Positions 1 through 7,758 of a stretch of 64,000 nt of DNA are shown here, in pieces (the stretch's first letter is position 1; the number at the start of each line of letters is the position of its first letter). The stretch comes from CAYNJF01 sp964397555. GTDB taxonomy: Bacteria; Pseudomonadota; Gammaproteobacteria; Berkiellales; Berkiellaceae. The position numbers and the translations under genes were made by a program. Location: positions 14,279 to 78,278 of the forward strand of contig CAYNJF010000006.1 in assembly GCA_964397555.1 (NCBI GenBank), in the 5' to 3' direction. Below the pieces are notes generated by a model. It made no database searches. It worked only from the letters and a program-made list of their open reading frames with translations, and was not told where the DNA came from.

Positions 1-2
1 AG

Positions 3-287
3 CCAAAATGGTTGATTGAAGCCGGCTCAAGACGTCAAAAATGGATTGACCAAGCCCAGTCGCTCAATTTGTACCTGAACCAACCCTCAGGCAAGAAAAT
101 TGATGCCATCTACAAACTGGCTTGGATGAGTGGTCTTAAAACCACCTATTATCTTCGTACTTTGGGGGCATCTGATGCTGAGAAATCGACCTTGAATCGC
201 TCTAAGTTAAATGCGGTCCAAGCGGCTCCAGAGACAGAACCCAAGATGTGTGCGATTGATGATCCTGAATGTGAAGCATGCCAATAA
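3..287 (+). CDS. nrdA: Ribonucleoside-diphosphate reductase, large (alpha) subunit, C-terminal fragment
   Basis: This is the last 94 codons of a gene that begins before the window; the reading frame is open from base 3 and stops with TAA at 285-287. The segment WIDQAQSLNLYL, the YKLAWMSGLKTTYYLR stretch and the cysteine-containing tail ending ECEACQ are typical of the C-terminus of class Ia NrdA. In this family the paired tail cysteines (C-E-A-C) shuttle electrons from thioredoxin or glutaredoxin to the active site that reduces NDPs to dNDPs. The gene is followed 24 bases later by nrdB on the same strand, the usual nrdAB order. Nothing can be said about the allosteric ATP-cone domain, which would lie upstream of the window. 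Confidence 0.95.
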   Translation, partial: PKWLIEAGSRRQKWIDQAQSLNLYLNQPSGKKIDAIYKLAWMSGLKTTYYLRTLGASDAEKSTLNRSKLNAVQAAPETEPKMCAIDDPECEACQ

Positions 288-311
288 CATTTTATAATTA
301 GGGGAAACACC

Positions 312-1412
312 ATGAGTGAAACCAGCGAAAGAAATGAGTCCCCCGTAAAAGGGGGAGCCACAGGTCTCGAGCAAATTGAAATGGGCGCGGCCCGTATTCA
401 AGTCGATGATAAGATGATCATCAACTGCCGAGCCGACCTAAACCAATTAGTCCCATTCAAATACGAGTGGGCTTGGGATAAATACCTGACCGGATGTGCC
501 AACCACTGGATGCCACAAGAAATTAACATGGCAGCCGACTTGGTCCTTTGGAAGAGTCTTGATGGCCTCACCGAAGACGAGCGTCTTATCATCGAGCGTT
601 CATTAGGCTTTTTCTCAACAGCCGACTCTTTGGTGGCCAATAACTTAGTCTTGGCCTTGTACCGTCACATCACGAACCCTGAGTGTCGCCAATACTTGTT
701 AAGACAAGCCTTTGAAGAGGCCGTTCACACGCACGCTTATCAGTATTGCATCGAATCGCTTGCGATGGACGAGTCTCGCGTGTTCAACATGTACCGCGAA
801 TTGCCATCTGTGGCTGCTAAAGCCGCTTGGGCTCTACCGTTTACTCAAAGCTTGTGTGATCCAAACTTCCAGACGGGCACCAATGAAGACAATCAGCGTC
901 TGCTTCGTGACCTCATTGCCTTTTACGTGGTCTTCGAAGGGATCTTCTTCTACGTTGGCTTTGTGCAAGTCCTTTCTCTTGGTCGTCGCAATAAGATGGT
1001 GGGTGTCGCTGAGCAATTCCAGTACATCTTAAGAGATGAGTCTATGCACTTGAACTTCGGAATCGACGTCATCAATCAAATCAAGATTGAAAACCCAGAC
1101 GTGTGGACGCCTGAGTTCCAAGCTGAGATGCAAAAAATTATTCGTGAAGGTTATGAGCTTGAGTGCCAATACGCTAGAGACACCATGCCTCGCGGCGTTC
1201 TAGGCTTGAATGCGGCTATGTTTGAAGAGTATCTCCAATACATCGTCAACCGTCGCTGCGCTCAGATTGGCCTACCTGAAATGTTTACGGGAGCAACAAA
1301 CCCCTTCCCTTGGATGAGTGAAATCATCGACCTTAAGAAAGAGAAAAACTTTTTTGAGACTCGTGTCACTGAATACCAAGTGGGCGGGGCGCTTAATTGG
1401 GATGATGAATAG
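312..1412 (+). CDS. nrdB: Ribonucleoside-diphosphate reductase, small (beta) subunit, class Ia
   Basis: This 366-residue ferritin-like protein carries the diiron-tyrosyl radical cofactor that starts catalysis in NrdA. All six expected metal ligands can be placed: D105, E136, H139, E209, E243 and H246, with the radical tyrosine at Y143 in the EAVHTHAY segment. Their spacing matches that of E. coli NrdB (D84, E115, H118, Y122, E204, E238, H241). Because the tyrosine is present, this is a radical-bearing class Ia protein rather than a Tyr-less class Ic form. The start is supported by AGGGGAAA a few bases upstream. The first 25 residues are a poorly conserved hydrophilic extension. A rho-independent terminator follows directly, so nrdAB probably ends as a transcription unit here. 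Confidence 0.97.
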   Translation: MSETSERNESPVKGGATGLEQIEMGAARIQVDDKMIINCRADLNQLVPFKYEWAWDKYLTGCANHWMPQEINMAADLVLWKSLDGLTEDERLIIERSLGFFSTADSLVANNLVLALYRHITNPECRQYLLRQAFEEAVHTHAYQYCIESLAMDESRVFNMYRELPSVAAKAAWALPFTQSLCDPNFQTGTNEDNQRLLRDLIAFYVVFEGIFFYVGFVQVLSLGRRNKMVGVAEQFQYILRDESMHLNFGIDVINQIKIENPDVWTPEFQAEMQKIIREGYELECQYARDTMPRGVLGLNAAMFEEYLQYIVNRRCAQIGLPEMFTGATNPFPWMSEIIDLKKEKNFFETRVTEYQVGGALNWDDE

Positions 1413-1429
1413 GGGTTCATTCCACTTTT

Positions 1430-1462
1430 GGGCAGGCCATCCTCTGGTCTGCCCTTTTTTTT
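1430..1462 (+). terminator. Rho-independent terminator after nrdB
   Basis: A GGGCAGGCCA / TGGTCTGCCC stem (one G-T wobble) with a short loop is followed by eight T residues. It lies 17 bases after the nrdB stop and points in the nrdAB direction. Confidence 0.85.
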
Positions 1463-1471
1463 AGGCCCTTG

Positions 1472-1645
1472 CTAAGCGCAAAGCACCAAGCCACAAGCCA
1501 CGCCACCAAAGACGGTTGCGTTCAATAAAGCTCCAGACTTCACACAGTCAACGACCAAATAGCCTGAGATCAAAGCAACAGCCGCAGCTGTCACTGGAAC
1601 TCCACCTGAAACGGTTTGAGTTTGTTTAACGTTCAATACTTGCAT
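1472..1645 (-). CDS. Bacteriocin-like peptide A with double-glycine leader
   Basis: This encodes a 57-residue precursor. The ATG at 1645 is chosen over a TTG 15 bases upstream because AGGAG sits 7 bases before it. The first 15 residues (MQVLNVKQTQTVSGG) resemble a class II bacteriocin/microcin leader, which is normally cut after the GG by the peptidase domain of a dedicated ABC exporter. The predicted 42-residue core is strongly hydrophobic, with two nonpolar stretches (around PVTAAAVALISGYLVV and ATVFGGVACGLVLCA) and three cysteines. It lies 30 bases downstream of a second peptide with an equally long VSGG leader, so the two are likely co-transcribed. No exporter or obvious immunity gene is visible here. 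Function is inferred from leader architecture only. Confidence 0.6.
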   Translation of the reverse strand: MQVLNVKQTQTVSGGVPVTAAAVALISGYLVVDCVKSGALLNATVFGGVACGLVLCA

Positions 1646-1675
1646 GTCATCTCCTGCCAACGTGAGTTATTTAAC

Positions 1676-1900
1676 TTATAACTCGGTGTTGGATTCAATA
1701 ATAATCACTTGAGGCTGAGCATCGGTGCCCATGTAGGCTCCGATAAGTACTCCTAAGGCTGCGCCTGGAATAGCACCTACGCCGCCCATACAACAACCTA
1801 AACTCGCACCAGTCCAAAAACCTAGGGTTCCAAACGTGATAACGCCAAGAACGCTACCCCCTGAGACTTGTTCAATCGATGCTTGATCCAGTTGTTTCAT
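1676..1900 (-). CDS. Bacteriocin-like peptide B with double-glycine leader, glycine-rich core
   Basis: This encodes a 74-residue precursor. The ATG at 1900 is preceded by GAGGAG at good spacing, which decides the start over a more distant in-frame codon. The leader MKQLDQASIEQVSGG is 15 residues long and ends in the same VSGG as peptide A. The 59-residue core is rich in glycine and alanine with many small-xxx-small spacings (for example GTLGFWTGASLGCCMGG), a feature known from helix-helix packing in two-peptide class IIb bacteriocins. It contains a CC pair and a short acidic C-terminal tail. It is the first gene of a probable two-peptide unit with peptide A. An alternative is a membrane-active peptide of another kind; the leader is the main evidence. 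Confidence 0.6.
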   Translation of the reverse strand: MKQLDQASIEQVSGGSVLGVITFGTLGFWTGASLGCCMGGVGAIPGAALGVLIGAYMGTDAQPQVIIIESNTEL

Positions 1901-2048
1901 AAAAGGCTCCTCATTCAGAACGCCACATATTAATGACAAATCTTAAGTGAATCAAATTTATCATTGAAAAATAGACGCTCACCCAAAGATTGAATGAGTG
2001 GTTACTCACATAGAAAGACGAGGCGTATTCAGGCCCACTGGCCAAGTT

Positions 2049-3443
2049 TTACTTCGGTCGTTTCCCATCATGGCGTTTTGTAGGCTGAGGCGCTGCACCA
2101 TCACTAAACTCCACTGTGTCTGAAAACCCAACGGAGCGACTTTGTGAGCTTTTTTTCCAAGTGACGGGGCTGCTTCTATTCGGCTTTTTTGGTAGAGGAC
2201 GAGCACGAGCTTTGTCGTGTTTAAATTGATGAAATAAAGAGGCGCAAGATTGGCTTAAGCCAAACCCTCTGGAAACAAGTTGATCTGCGGCAAAGGTTTT
2301 ACCTTTGTAATCGAGTGTTGTACGGCCCGCTTGCATAAGCCCAACCATTTGGTGAAAACCGGTTTGATGAAAGGTGCGGACCTCTGTTCGTCCATTTTGA
2401 TTGATTCGAGCTACGGTAACGTCGCGGTTGCGGTCGTGAAGGTCTTTAAGACTTGCAAGTTTAGACGACATATCCAATGACGGATCAGAGACGATCGCTT
2501 GAATTTGTTCACTTAATTGTCGAGTGGCATGAAAAGCGGCCGAGGTTTCGAGATTAATCCTCTGACGAGGCGTTTGACTGTTCGAAGCCAAGGCAGCGAT
2601 AACATTTCTCGTGCCTAAAAGGTTATCAATGGGAAGAGCCTGAGCAAATCTAGCATAATCATCTTGATTAGCCATTTTCTGGTCCATGAGATTTGCTAAC
2701 ATGGTGCGTATTTGGTTTTTTCTTGTCTCTTGTTGCGGAAAACCAATCATGCCACGGCTGAAATCATGGTCCTCAATAATCTGTTTTACCTGGTCAAGAC
2801 TTGAAGCTTTTCCAAGTTTTTGGGCAAGCTTGGCATCATGCTCAACGCCTTGATCGAACAATTCATTAACTTGATCCTCAAGTCCGTTGACAGAGGTGAT
2901 GTTAACGCGGATATACCCTTTGATGTCGGTTTTCTGAGCGTTGTCGATGGGTGGTGTATAAAGAGCACCAAGTTGCTTAATGTTAAAAACGAAAACTGAA
3001 GCATCGACTAACCCTTGGCTCGTCGGTATCTTTTCAAATTGACTCAAGTAAGCCGTCAATTCATTAAGACTCGACATGGAACGAATTTGCTGCTGAATTT
3101 TGCTTGACTGTTGATGATCAGCAGCTTCTAATTGTTTTTTTTCTTTGAGTATTTGTTTCGATATTTTTATAGCCTGTTCTCTAACCCCAGCATGTCCAGG
3201 CAGCTGGCTGCACAAATATTCCACCTCTTGCATGGTTGCATTATGTGGGTATTGGCTTATCTTCGCGTTGAGTTGCATAATGAAGGAAATGACAGCGCTC
3301 GAGGGTATTTTTCCTTGAGAATTTCTTGATGTATTTAGATACTCAACCTTCGAAAGACAACGGGCAAGATCTTGTAAACTATTTTGAGTCTTTACCTTTT
3401 TTTTAAATTCGCTGTCGTTTGGGACAATTGGATTGCTGGCCAT
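2049..3443 (-). CDS. Orphan helical protein with internal repeats, effector-like
   Basis: I do not recognise this 464-residue protein. It has no signal peptide or membrane segment and is predicted to be mostly helical and hydrophilic. It shows internal duplication: residues about 22-66 (starting SLQDLARCLSKVE) align with about 125-164 (starting SLNELTAYLSQFE), and a weaker third copy may begin near residue 213 (SSLDQVKQIIEDHDF). The last 70 residues are basic, proline- and serine-rich and look disordered (LPKKPNRSSPVTWKKSSQSR). The gene stands alone between the small peptide genes and the M13 peptidases, with no strong ribosome binding site. Length, solubility and disordered basic tail resemble secreted effectors of intracellular gammaproteobacteria, but this is only a resemblance. 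Confidence 0.6.
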   Translation of the reverse strand: MASNPIVPNDSEFKKKVKTQNSLQDLARCLSKVEYLNTSRNSQGKIPSSAVISFIMQLNAKISQYPHNATMQEVEYLCSQLPGHAGVREQAIKISKQILKEKKQLEAADHQQSSKIQQQIRSMSSLNELTAYLSQFEKIPTSQGLVDASVFVFNIKQLGALYTPPIDNAQKTDIKGYIRVNITSVNGLEDQVNELFDQGVEHDAKLAQKLGKASSLDQVKQIIEDHDFSRGMIGFPQQETRKNQIRTMLANLMDQKMANQDDYARFAQALPIDNLLGTRNVIAALASNSQTPRQRINLETSAAFHATRQLSEQIQAIVSDPSLDMSSKLASLKDLHDRNRDVTVARINQNGRTEVRTFHQTGFHQMVGLMQAGRTTLDYKGKTFAADQLVSRGFGLSQSCASLFHQFKHDKARARPLPKKPNRSSPVTWKKSSQSRSVGFSDTVEFSDGAAPQPTKRHDGKRPK

Positions 3444-3538
3444 AATCGAGCTTTTTCACGATAAAAAACTCAGATATTAGTTATTCATAAAAAGTTCCTT
3501 CTAACCCCATGAATCAAGACTTGTAAGTAATCACCCAC

Positions 3539-5434
3539 TTATGGGGCTGAACTGCGCCGTCGTTTTGAGGTTGTGGGTTGTGATTCAGGGACTTCGACAC
3601 CTAATGTGCTCAAAACAAGTGCTTTACGTACATCAAGAGGGGGGTGCTGATCTAGGTCATAGCGAAGTAACCTATCTTGGGGAGTCTGCACGCATTCCAT
3701 CATGCTTTTAAATGCTCGTATGAAGGCCTCCTCTTTAAAAGGATTTCCTATCGCATAGGCATTGCGTGCAAAAACGGCCCCTAAACGATCAGCAAATGTC
3801 TCATTGATGGTATGATCTGGGCAAATCTTTACCTTGAGATTTAATTCATCAACTTGTGTTTTAATGTCATCAATAAAGGATTGATAACGTTCCAAAGTTG
3901 AGCTCGACCATTGTTGAGATTTTGATGCATACCCAAATCGACACGGATCAATCGCGTGTGCAATCTCATGACCAATTTGATTCCCTAGTTGGCCGAATAA
4001 ACTTGCCTCACCTTCACGCTCCAATTTAGCAAAAGTATGAGTCGTGGTGACCGGCACCACAATCTGATTGGCCAAAGGACGATAACAAATCGAATGAAGC
4101 GAGTATAACTTCCAAGACATTTTATCGTCAGATTTACCTGAACGCCCTAAGCTATTCAAGTGAGAATCACATCGAGACCTTCGCCTCATTAACTCGTTAT
4201 CCACCAACGTGAATCTCTCATCAAAGCTAGGCACCTTATGACGCTTAGGTTTTGGAGGGCAAATAAGTACCGTCAATTCACGTAATTGCCGTAATGCCCA
4301 GGCTTTTGACTCATCATCCAACCAATCAACCTGCTCAAGATAGGCTAACCCAGCTTCTCTTACCCGATCAAACACTCTTCTTACAAGGTTATCCGCGTCC
4401 TCATCGTGCAAATGTTCTATAAACGGACTCATCATCAATTGAGGAAACCACGTGTTTATCTGCTCAAGCCCAAAATGGGTAAAACCATTGAATCTTACCC
4501 CCCTAAGCTCAACCTGATGGTATTCAAAATGGATCGCATGAAAATCGAATGAGATGAATGGAGCTAACGTATCCCTTAATACGAACTCTGACCAATTTTT
4601 TAGAGTATTAAGCTCAGTTGTTTCTATCAATGCACCAAGATTTTGAATGCTGTCAAGGGATTGAATCAAACATTCATCGATATCAGCGCCCAAGGATGAA
4701 AAGAAGGTACTCCAACTAAAGGTGTTTGGTTTTGGTTTTGGTTCTGGTTCTGGTTCTGGTTCATGCTCTAAGACAGAATAGGGGGTGACATTATACAAGC
4801 TTTGATTTTTCTCAAACTGCCAGAAAATGATGGCTAAGCGATGATAAAAGTACGCGCATTCCTCGAGCTCTTGATCGCTCAAAAACGGCATTAACTTGCC
4901 CAAGTAATCCATCCAAGATTGTTGATGGGCACCCCATTTTTTTGAGAAGGGATTAAAAGGAAATCTTGGGCAAAGACGCGCCCAAATTTTTAGCTTCAGA
5001 TGATCGTATAAATCTTGAACAACACCGACTCTGTAGAGTGGAAAAATGTCAAACCTAGACCACTTTCCCCACATGGACACCAAATCTTCTTTGGTCCTTA
5101 GCTCAGAAACATGGTTTAACAAGTCTTTTAATAAAGGACTTTTATCGAGATCAAAGTCACTGGGCTCTGTGCACTTAACGTAGATTTTCTTTGCTAGATC
5201 TAGTTGAACCGGATCACAGCTGGGCGATTCAGAATCTTGAATCTGGTCCCATAGGCTTTTCATCGTATCATTAAAAAGCTTATGAGCCTCTTTAAAAGGA
5301 CCAAAGCGGGCATAGCCTGGCGGCAAGCGAGGCGTTTGAGTGTTTTCTTCTAAGCTGAGACGGTCGTACAAGAAGGTTAAAGAAGAACATCGGGATAATC
5401 CCCCCGTATCTTTACGTGGTGAGTCCAGTGACAT
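3539..5434 (-). CDS. Divergent M13 (neprilysin-like) zinc metallopeptidase
   Basis: This 631-residue protein keeps the M13 zinc site: HEIAHAID with H489, E490 and H493, and NETFAD with the third ligand E545 and D549. M13 enzymes are two-lobed oligopeptidases. The usual NAYYN-type substrate-binding strand before the HExxH is poorly kept (SICYRPLANQIVVP), and the C-terminal HAP..FR motif of the family is reduced to HPPLDVRKAL. It has no signal peptide, so it should act in the cytoplasm or be exported by a non-Sec route. A charged proline tract (EPEPEPEPKPKP) encoded by a hexanucleotide repeat interrupts the N-terminal lobe. It lies directly downstream of an intact M13 gene and is probably a diverged duplicate with altered specificity. 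The last residues are basic (TSKRRRSSAP). Confidence 0.8.
   Translation of the reverse strand: MSLDSPRKDTGGLSRCSSLTFLYDRLSLEENTQTPRLPPGYARFGPFKEAHKLFNDTMKSLWDQIQDSESPSCDPVQLDLAKKIYVKCTEPSDFDLDKSPLLKDLLNHVSELRTKEDLVSMWGKWSRFDIFPLYRVGVVQDLYDHLKLKIWARLCPRFPFNPFSKKWGAHQQSWMDYLGKLMPFLSDQELEECAYFYHRLAIIFWQFEKNQSLYNVTPYSVLEHEPEPEPEPKPKPNTFSWSTFFSSLGADIDECLIQSLDSIQNLGALIETTELNTLKNWSEFVLRDTLAPFISFDFHAIHFEYHQVELRGVRFNGFTHFGLEQINTWFPQLMMSPFIEHLHDEDADNLVRRVFDRVREAGLAYLEQVDWLDDESKAWALRQLRELTVLICPPKPKRHKVPSFDERFTLVDNELMRRRSRCDSHLNSLGRSGKSDDKMSWKLYSLHSICYRPLANQIVVPVTTTHTFAKLEREGEASLFGQLGNQIGHEIAHAIDPCRFGYASKSQQWSSSTLERYQSFIDDIKTQVDELNLKVKICPDHTINETFADRLGAVFARNAYAIGNPFKEEAFIRAFKSMMECVQTPQDRLLRYDLDQHPPLDVRKALVLSTLGVEVPESQPTTSKRRRSSAP
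4728..4762. repeat. Hexanucleotide microsatellite GGTTYT
   Basis: About six tandem 6-base units (GGTTTT then GGTTCT) encode the EPEPEPEPKPKP tract of the minus-strand M13-like protein. A six-base unit keeps frame, so copy-number change would lengthen or shorten the tract without breaking the gene. Confidence 0.85.
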
Positions 5435-5536
5435 CGTAAACTCTGATTTGGAACAATGTCGCCAAGTTAGCTCAGTTGAGTGAAAATGTCACCTTGATGG
5501 TTGATGAATGAAGTCTGCTATTAATGCAAACTTACT

Positions 5537-5562
5537 AAAAAAAAGCGCGCCTGGGCGCGCTT
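5537..5562 (-). terminator. Rho-independent terminator after the intact M13 gene
   Basis: On the minus strand an AAGCGCGC / GCGCGCTT stem with a CCAG loop is followed by a run of T. It lies 17 bases past the stop of the peptidase gene at 5579, so the downstream divergent M13 gene likely has its own promoter in 5435-5536. Confidence 0.85.
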
Positions 5563-5578
5563 CTGTGATGTTGGACGA

Positions 5579-7603
5579 TTAACTCCAAAGCTTAATTCTT
5601 TTCTCCTCGGGCTTATACATATCATCCCCCTCTTTCGTTTCAAACGCTTCATGAAAGGCATCGACGTTTCGCAGAGTTCCGTTAGCTCTGAACTCTCCTG
5701 GTGCATGGGGATCAGTGGCGACTCTTGAACGAATGGCATCTTCTCTTGCTTTATTTCTCCAAACATTGGAAAAGCTTAAGAAAATTGATTGAGTCGGGGT
5801 AAAGCCATCGACGCCAGGCTCACTGTCCTGAGGGTGAGACATTTTGTAGGCTCTAACGGCCATGGTAAGTCCCGTTAAATCAGCAATGTTTTCCCCTAAC
5901 GTTAAGTGACCATTGACATGAACGCCTTCGAGTGGCTCATAAGCATCGTACTCTAGCGCCAATGCCTCCACACGCTTTTGGAACTCTTTTAAGTCATCTT
6001 GAGTCCACCAATCCACCAACTTACCCTCAGCGTTGTAGTGACTGCCTTGGTCATCAAACGCATGAGAGATCTCGTGACCGATGACGGCCCCTATGGCGCC
6101 ATAGTTTAGTGCATCAATCGCATCCTTATCGAAAAAAGGCGGTTGCAAAATCGCGGCCGGGAAACAAATTTCATTCGTGGTTGGGTTAAAATACGCATTG
6201 ACGGTTTGCGGATTCATGTGCCACTCTTCTTTATTGACCGGCTTGCCTATTTTATCAATCGCTTTCAACGACTCATGAAAACTGACGGCCATGACGTTTC
6301 CAAATAAGTCATCATCAGAGAACTCTAAGTCATCAATGTTTTCCCATTGATCTGGATAACCGAGCTTAATGGTCATTTTGGCAAGCTTTTCCAGAGCCTG
6401 GGCTTTGGTCGTATCGCTCATCCAAGTATTATTCTCGATGGAGGTCGCAAACACCTGCTTGATGTTATCAATCATCGCAATCATTTTTATCTTCGCTTCC
6501 TCAGGAAAATGATGAGCGACATACACTTTTCCTAGACTCTCCCCAACCGTACCGTCCAAAAAGTCCATTGCTCGTTTTCCACGTGGCTCAGGCTCTTTTA
6601 TCCCTGAAAGTACACCTCGATAAAAATTAAATTTCTCAGAAGCTAAATCATTGGGTAAGTAACTCGCAAATTGATTGACGGTACGAAAGGCCATGTAGGC
6701 TTTCCAGTCTTCCAAGGACGTGGATTGAAAGAGGTCATCGAACGCTTGAAGATAATCCACTTGGCCTACAATCACATGTTCAAGGTCGTAACACCCTGAC
6801 TCTTCAAAAAATTGTTGCCAAGGAAAGTGTTTTCCTTCACAAAGCTGTTCCATGCTTAATTTATTGTATCGAGCATTCGCATCGCGAAGTCGTTCACGTT
6901 CCCAGTGCGCTTGAGCCATCTTTGTTTCAAGTTCGATGATCATGTCGGCTTTGGTTGGATCTAGCCCTGCTTTTTCTAAAAGGCGCGTAATGTATGCTCG
7001 ATACTCTTGACGATATTCTTGGTGCTTTTCATCGTCTTTTAAATAATATTGTTTTTCAGGCAGACCTAAGCCCGATTGTGTAATATGAAGTGCATATTCA
7101 TCTTCGGCTTTCACATCGGGAGAGACGTAGATGGCAAAAGGCAGTTTGACCCCAGCCGCATGGAGGTTGGCCATTTGGTAGACCAGAGCTTCGATGGAAT
7201 CAATGCTCTGAATATGGTTGAGCATGGGTTCTATGGGCGATAATCCAAGGGCTTCGACCTTATCTGTGTCCATATAACTTTGATAAAGAGCCATTATTTT
7301 TTGCTCGTCGGCATTGGATGGGCCTTGCTCGTTCAACGTTTGGATCAATGCGATTAAATCAGCGGACGTTTTGTCTCTGAGCCCATGGAACGCTCCATAG
7401 ATGGCTTTATCGTCGGGGATCTCAAAGGTATCTAGCCACGCGCCATTCACAAAGCGATAAAAGTCATCCCAGGGTGCAACCCCATCGCCGTAATGAAAGT
7501 GGGTGTCTTGCTTGTCTTTTAACCCTTGCAGAGCTTCGCTGAGTTCGGGTGATATCTCTCGAGGCTCATCCTCATCGTGTTTTTTAGCACCAAATCTTAA
7601 CAT
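5579..7603 (-). CDS. M13 family zinc endopeptidase (PepO/neprilysin-like)
   Basis: This 674-residue protein has the full M13 signature. The zinc site is HEISHAFD (H510, E511, H514) and GENIAD (E571, D575), the substrate-binding strand is NAYFNPTTNE, and the C-terminus carries DPHAPGEFRANG and ends in KLWS as in the family. Length is typical (about 630-700). There is no signal peptide or N-terminal membrane anchor, so it is probably a cytoplasmic oligopeptidase like streptococcal PepO rather than a surface enzyme. The start at 7603 has GGAGG six bases upstream. It lies 155 bases downstream of pabB on the same strand and is followed by a terminator and by a divergent paralogue. The likely role is degrading peptides in nutrition or signalling. 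Confidence 0.93.
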   Translation of the reverse strand: MLRFGAKKHDEDEPREISPELSEALQGLKDKQDTHFHYGDGVAPWDDFYRFVNGAWLDTFEIPDDKAIYGAFHGLRDKTSADLIALIQTLNEQGPSNADEQKIMALYQSYMDTDKVEALGLSPIEPMLNHIQSIDSIEALVYQMANLHAAGVKLPFAIYVSPDVKAEDEYALHITQSGLGLPEKQYYLKDDEKHQEYRQEYRAYITRLLEKAGLDPTKADMIIELETKMAQAHWERERLRDANARYNKLSMEQLCEGKHFPWQQFFEESGCYDLEHVIVGQVDYLQAFDDLFQSTSLEDWKAYMAFRTVNQFASYLPNDLASEKFNFYRGVLSGIKEPEPRGKRAMDFLDGTVGESLGKVYVAHHFPEEAKIKMIAMIDNIKQVFATSIENNTWMSDTTKAQALEKLAKMTIKLGYPDQWENIDDLEFSDDDLFGNVMAVSFHESLKAIDKIGKPVNKEEWHMNPQTVNAYFNPTTNEICFPAAILQPPFFDKDAIDALNYGAIGAVIGHEISHAFDDQGSHYNAEGKLVDWWTQDDLKEFQKRVEALALEYDAYEPLEGVHVNGHLTLGENIADLTGLTMAVRAYKMSHPQDSEPGVDGFTPTQSIFLSFSNVWRNKAREDAIRSRVATDPHAPGEFRANGTLRNVDAFHEAFETKEGDDMYKPEEKRIKLWS

Positions 7604-7758
7604 AACCCCTCCATGGTCGTTTAGGTGACCTTTTTACGATGAAAGATCAAAATAGGGTTTGATAGTGGTGATGGTATTTAAAGTCGTTGAGCCGTTTGCC
7701 CGGTATTGCGACAGATAATAAGACTGAACATACGTTCAATGAAGTATCGCTTAGGCAC

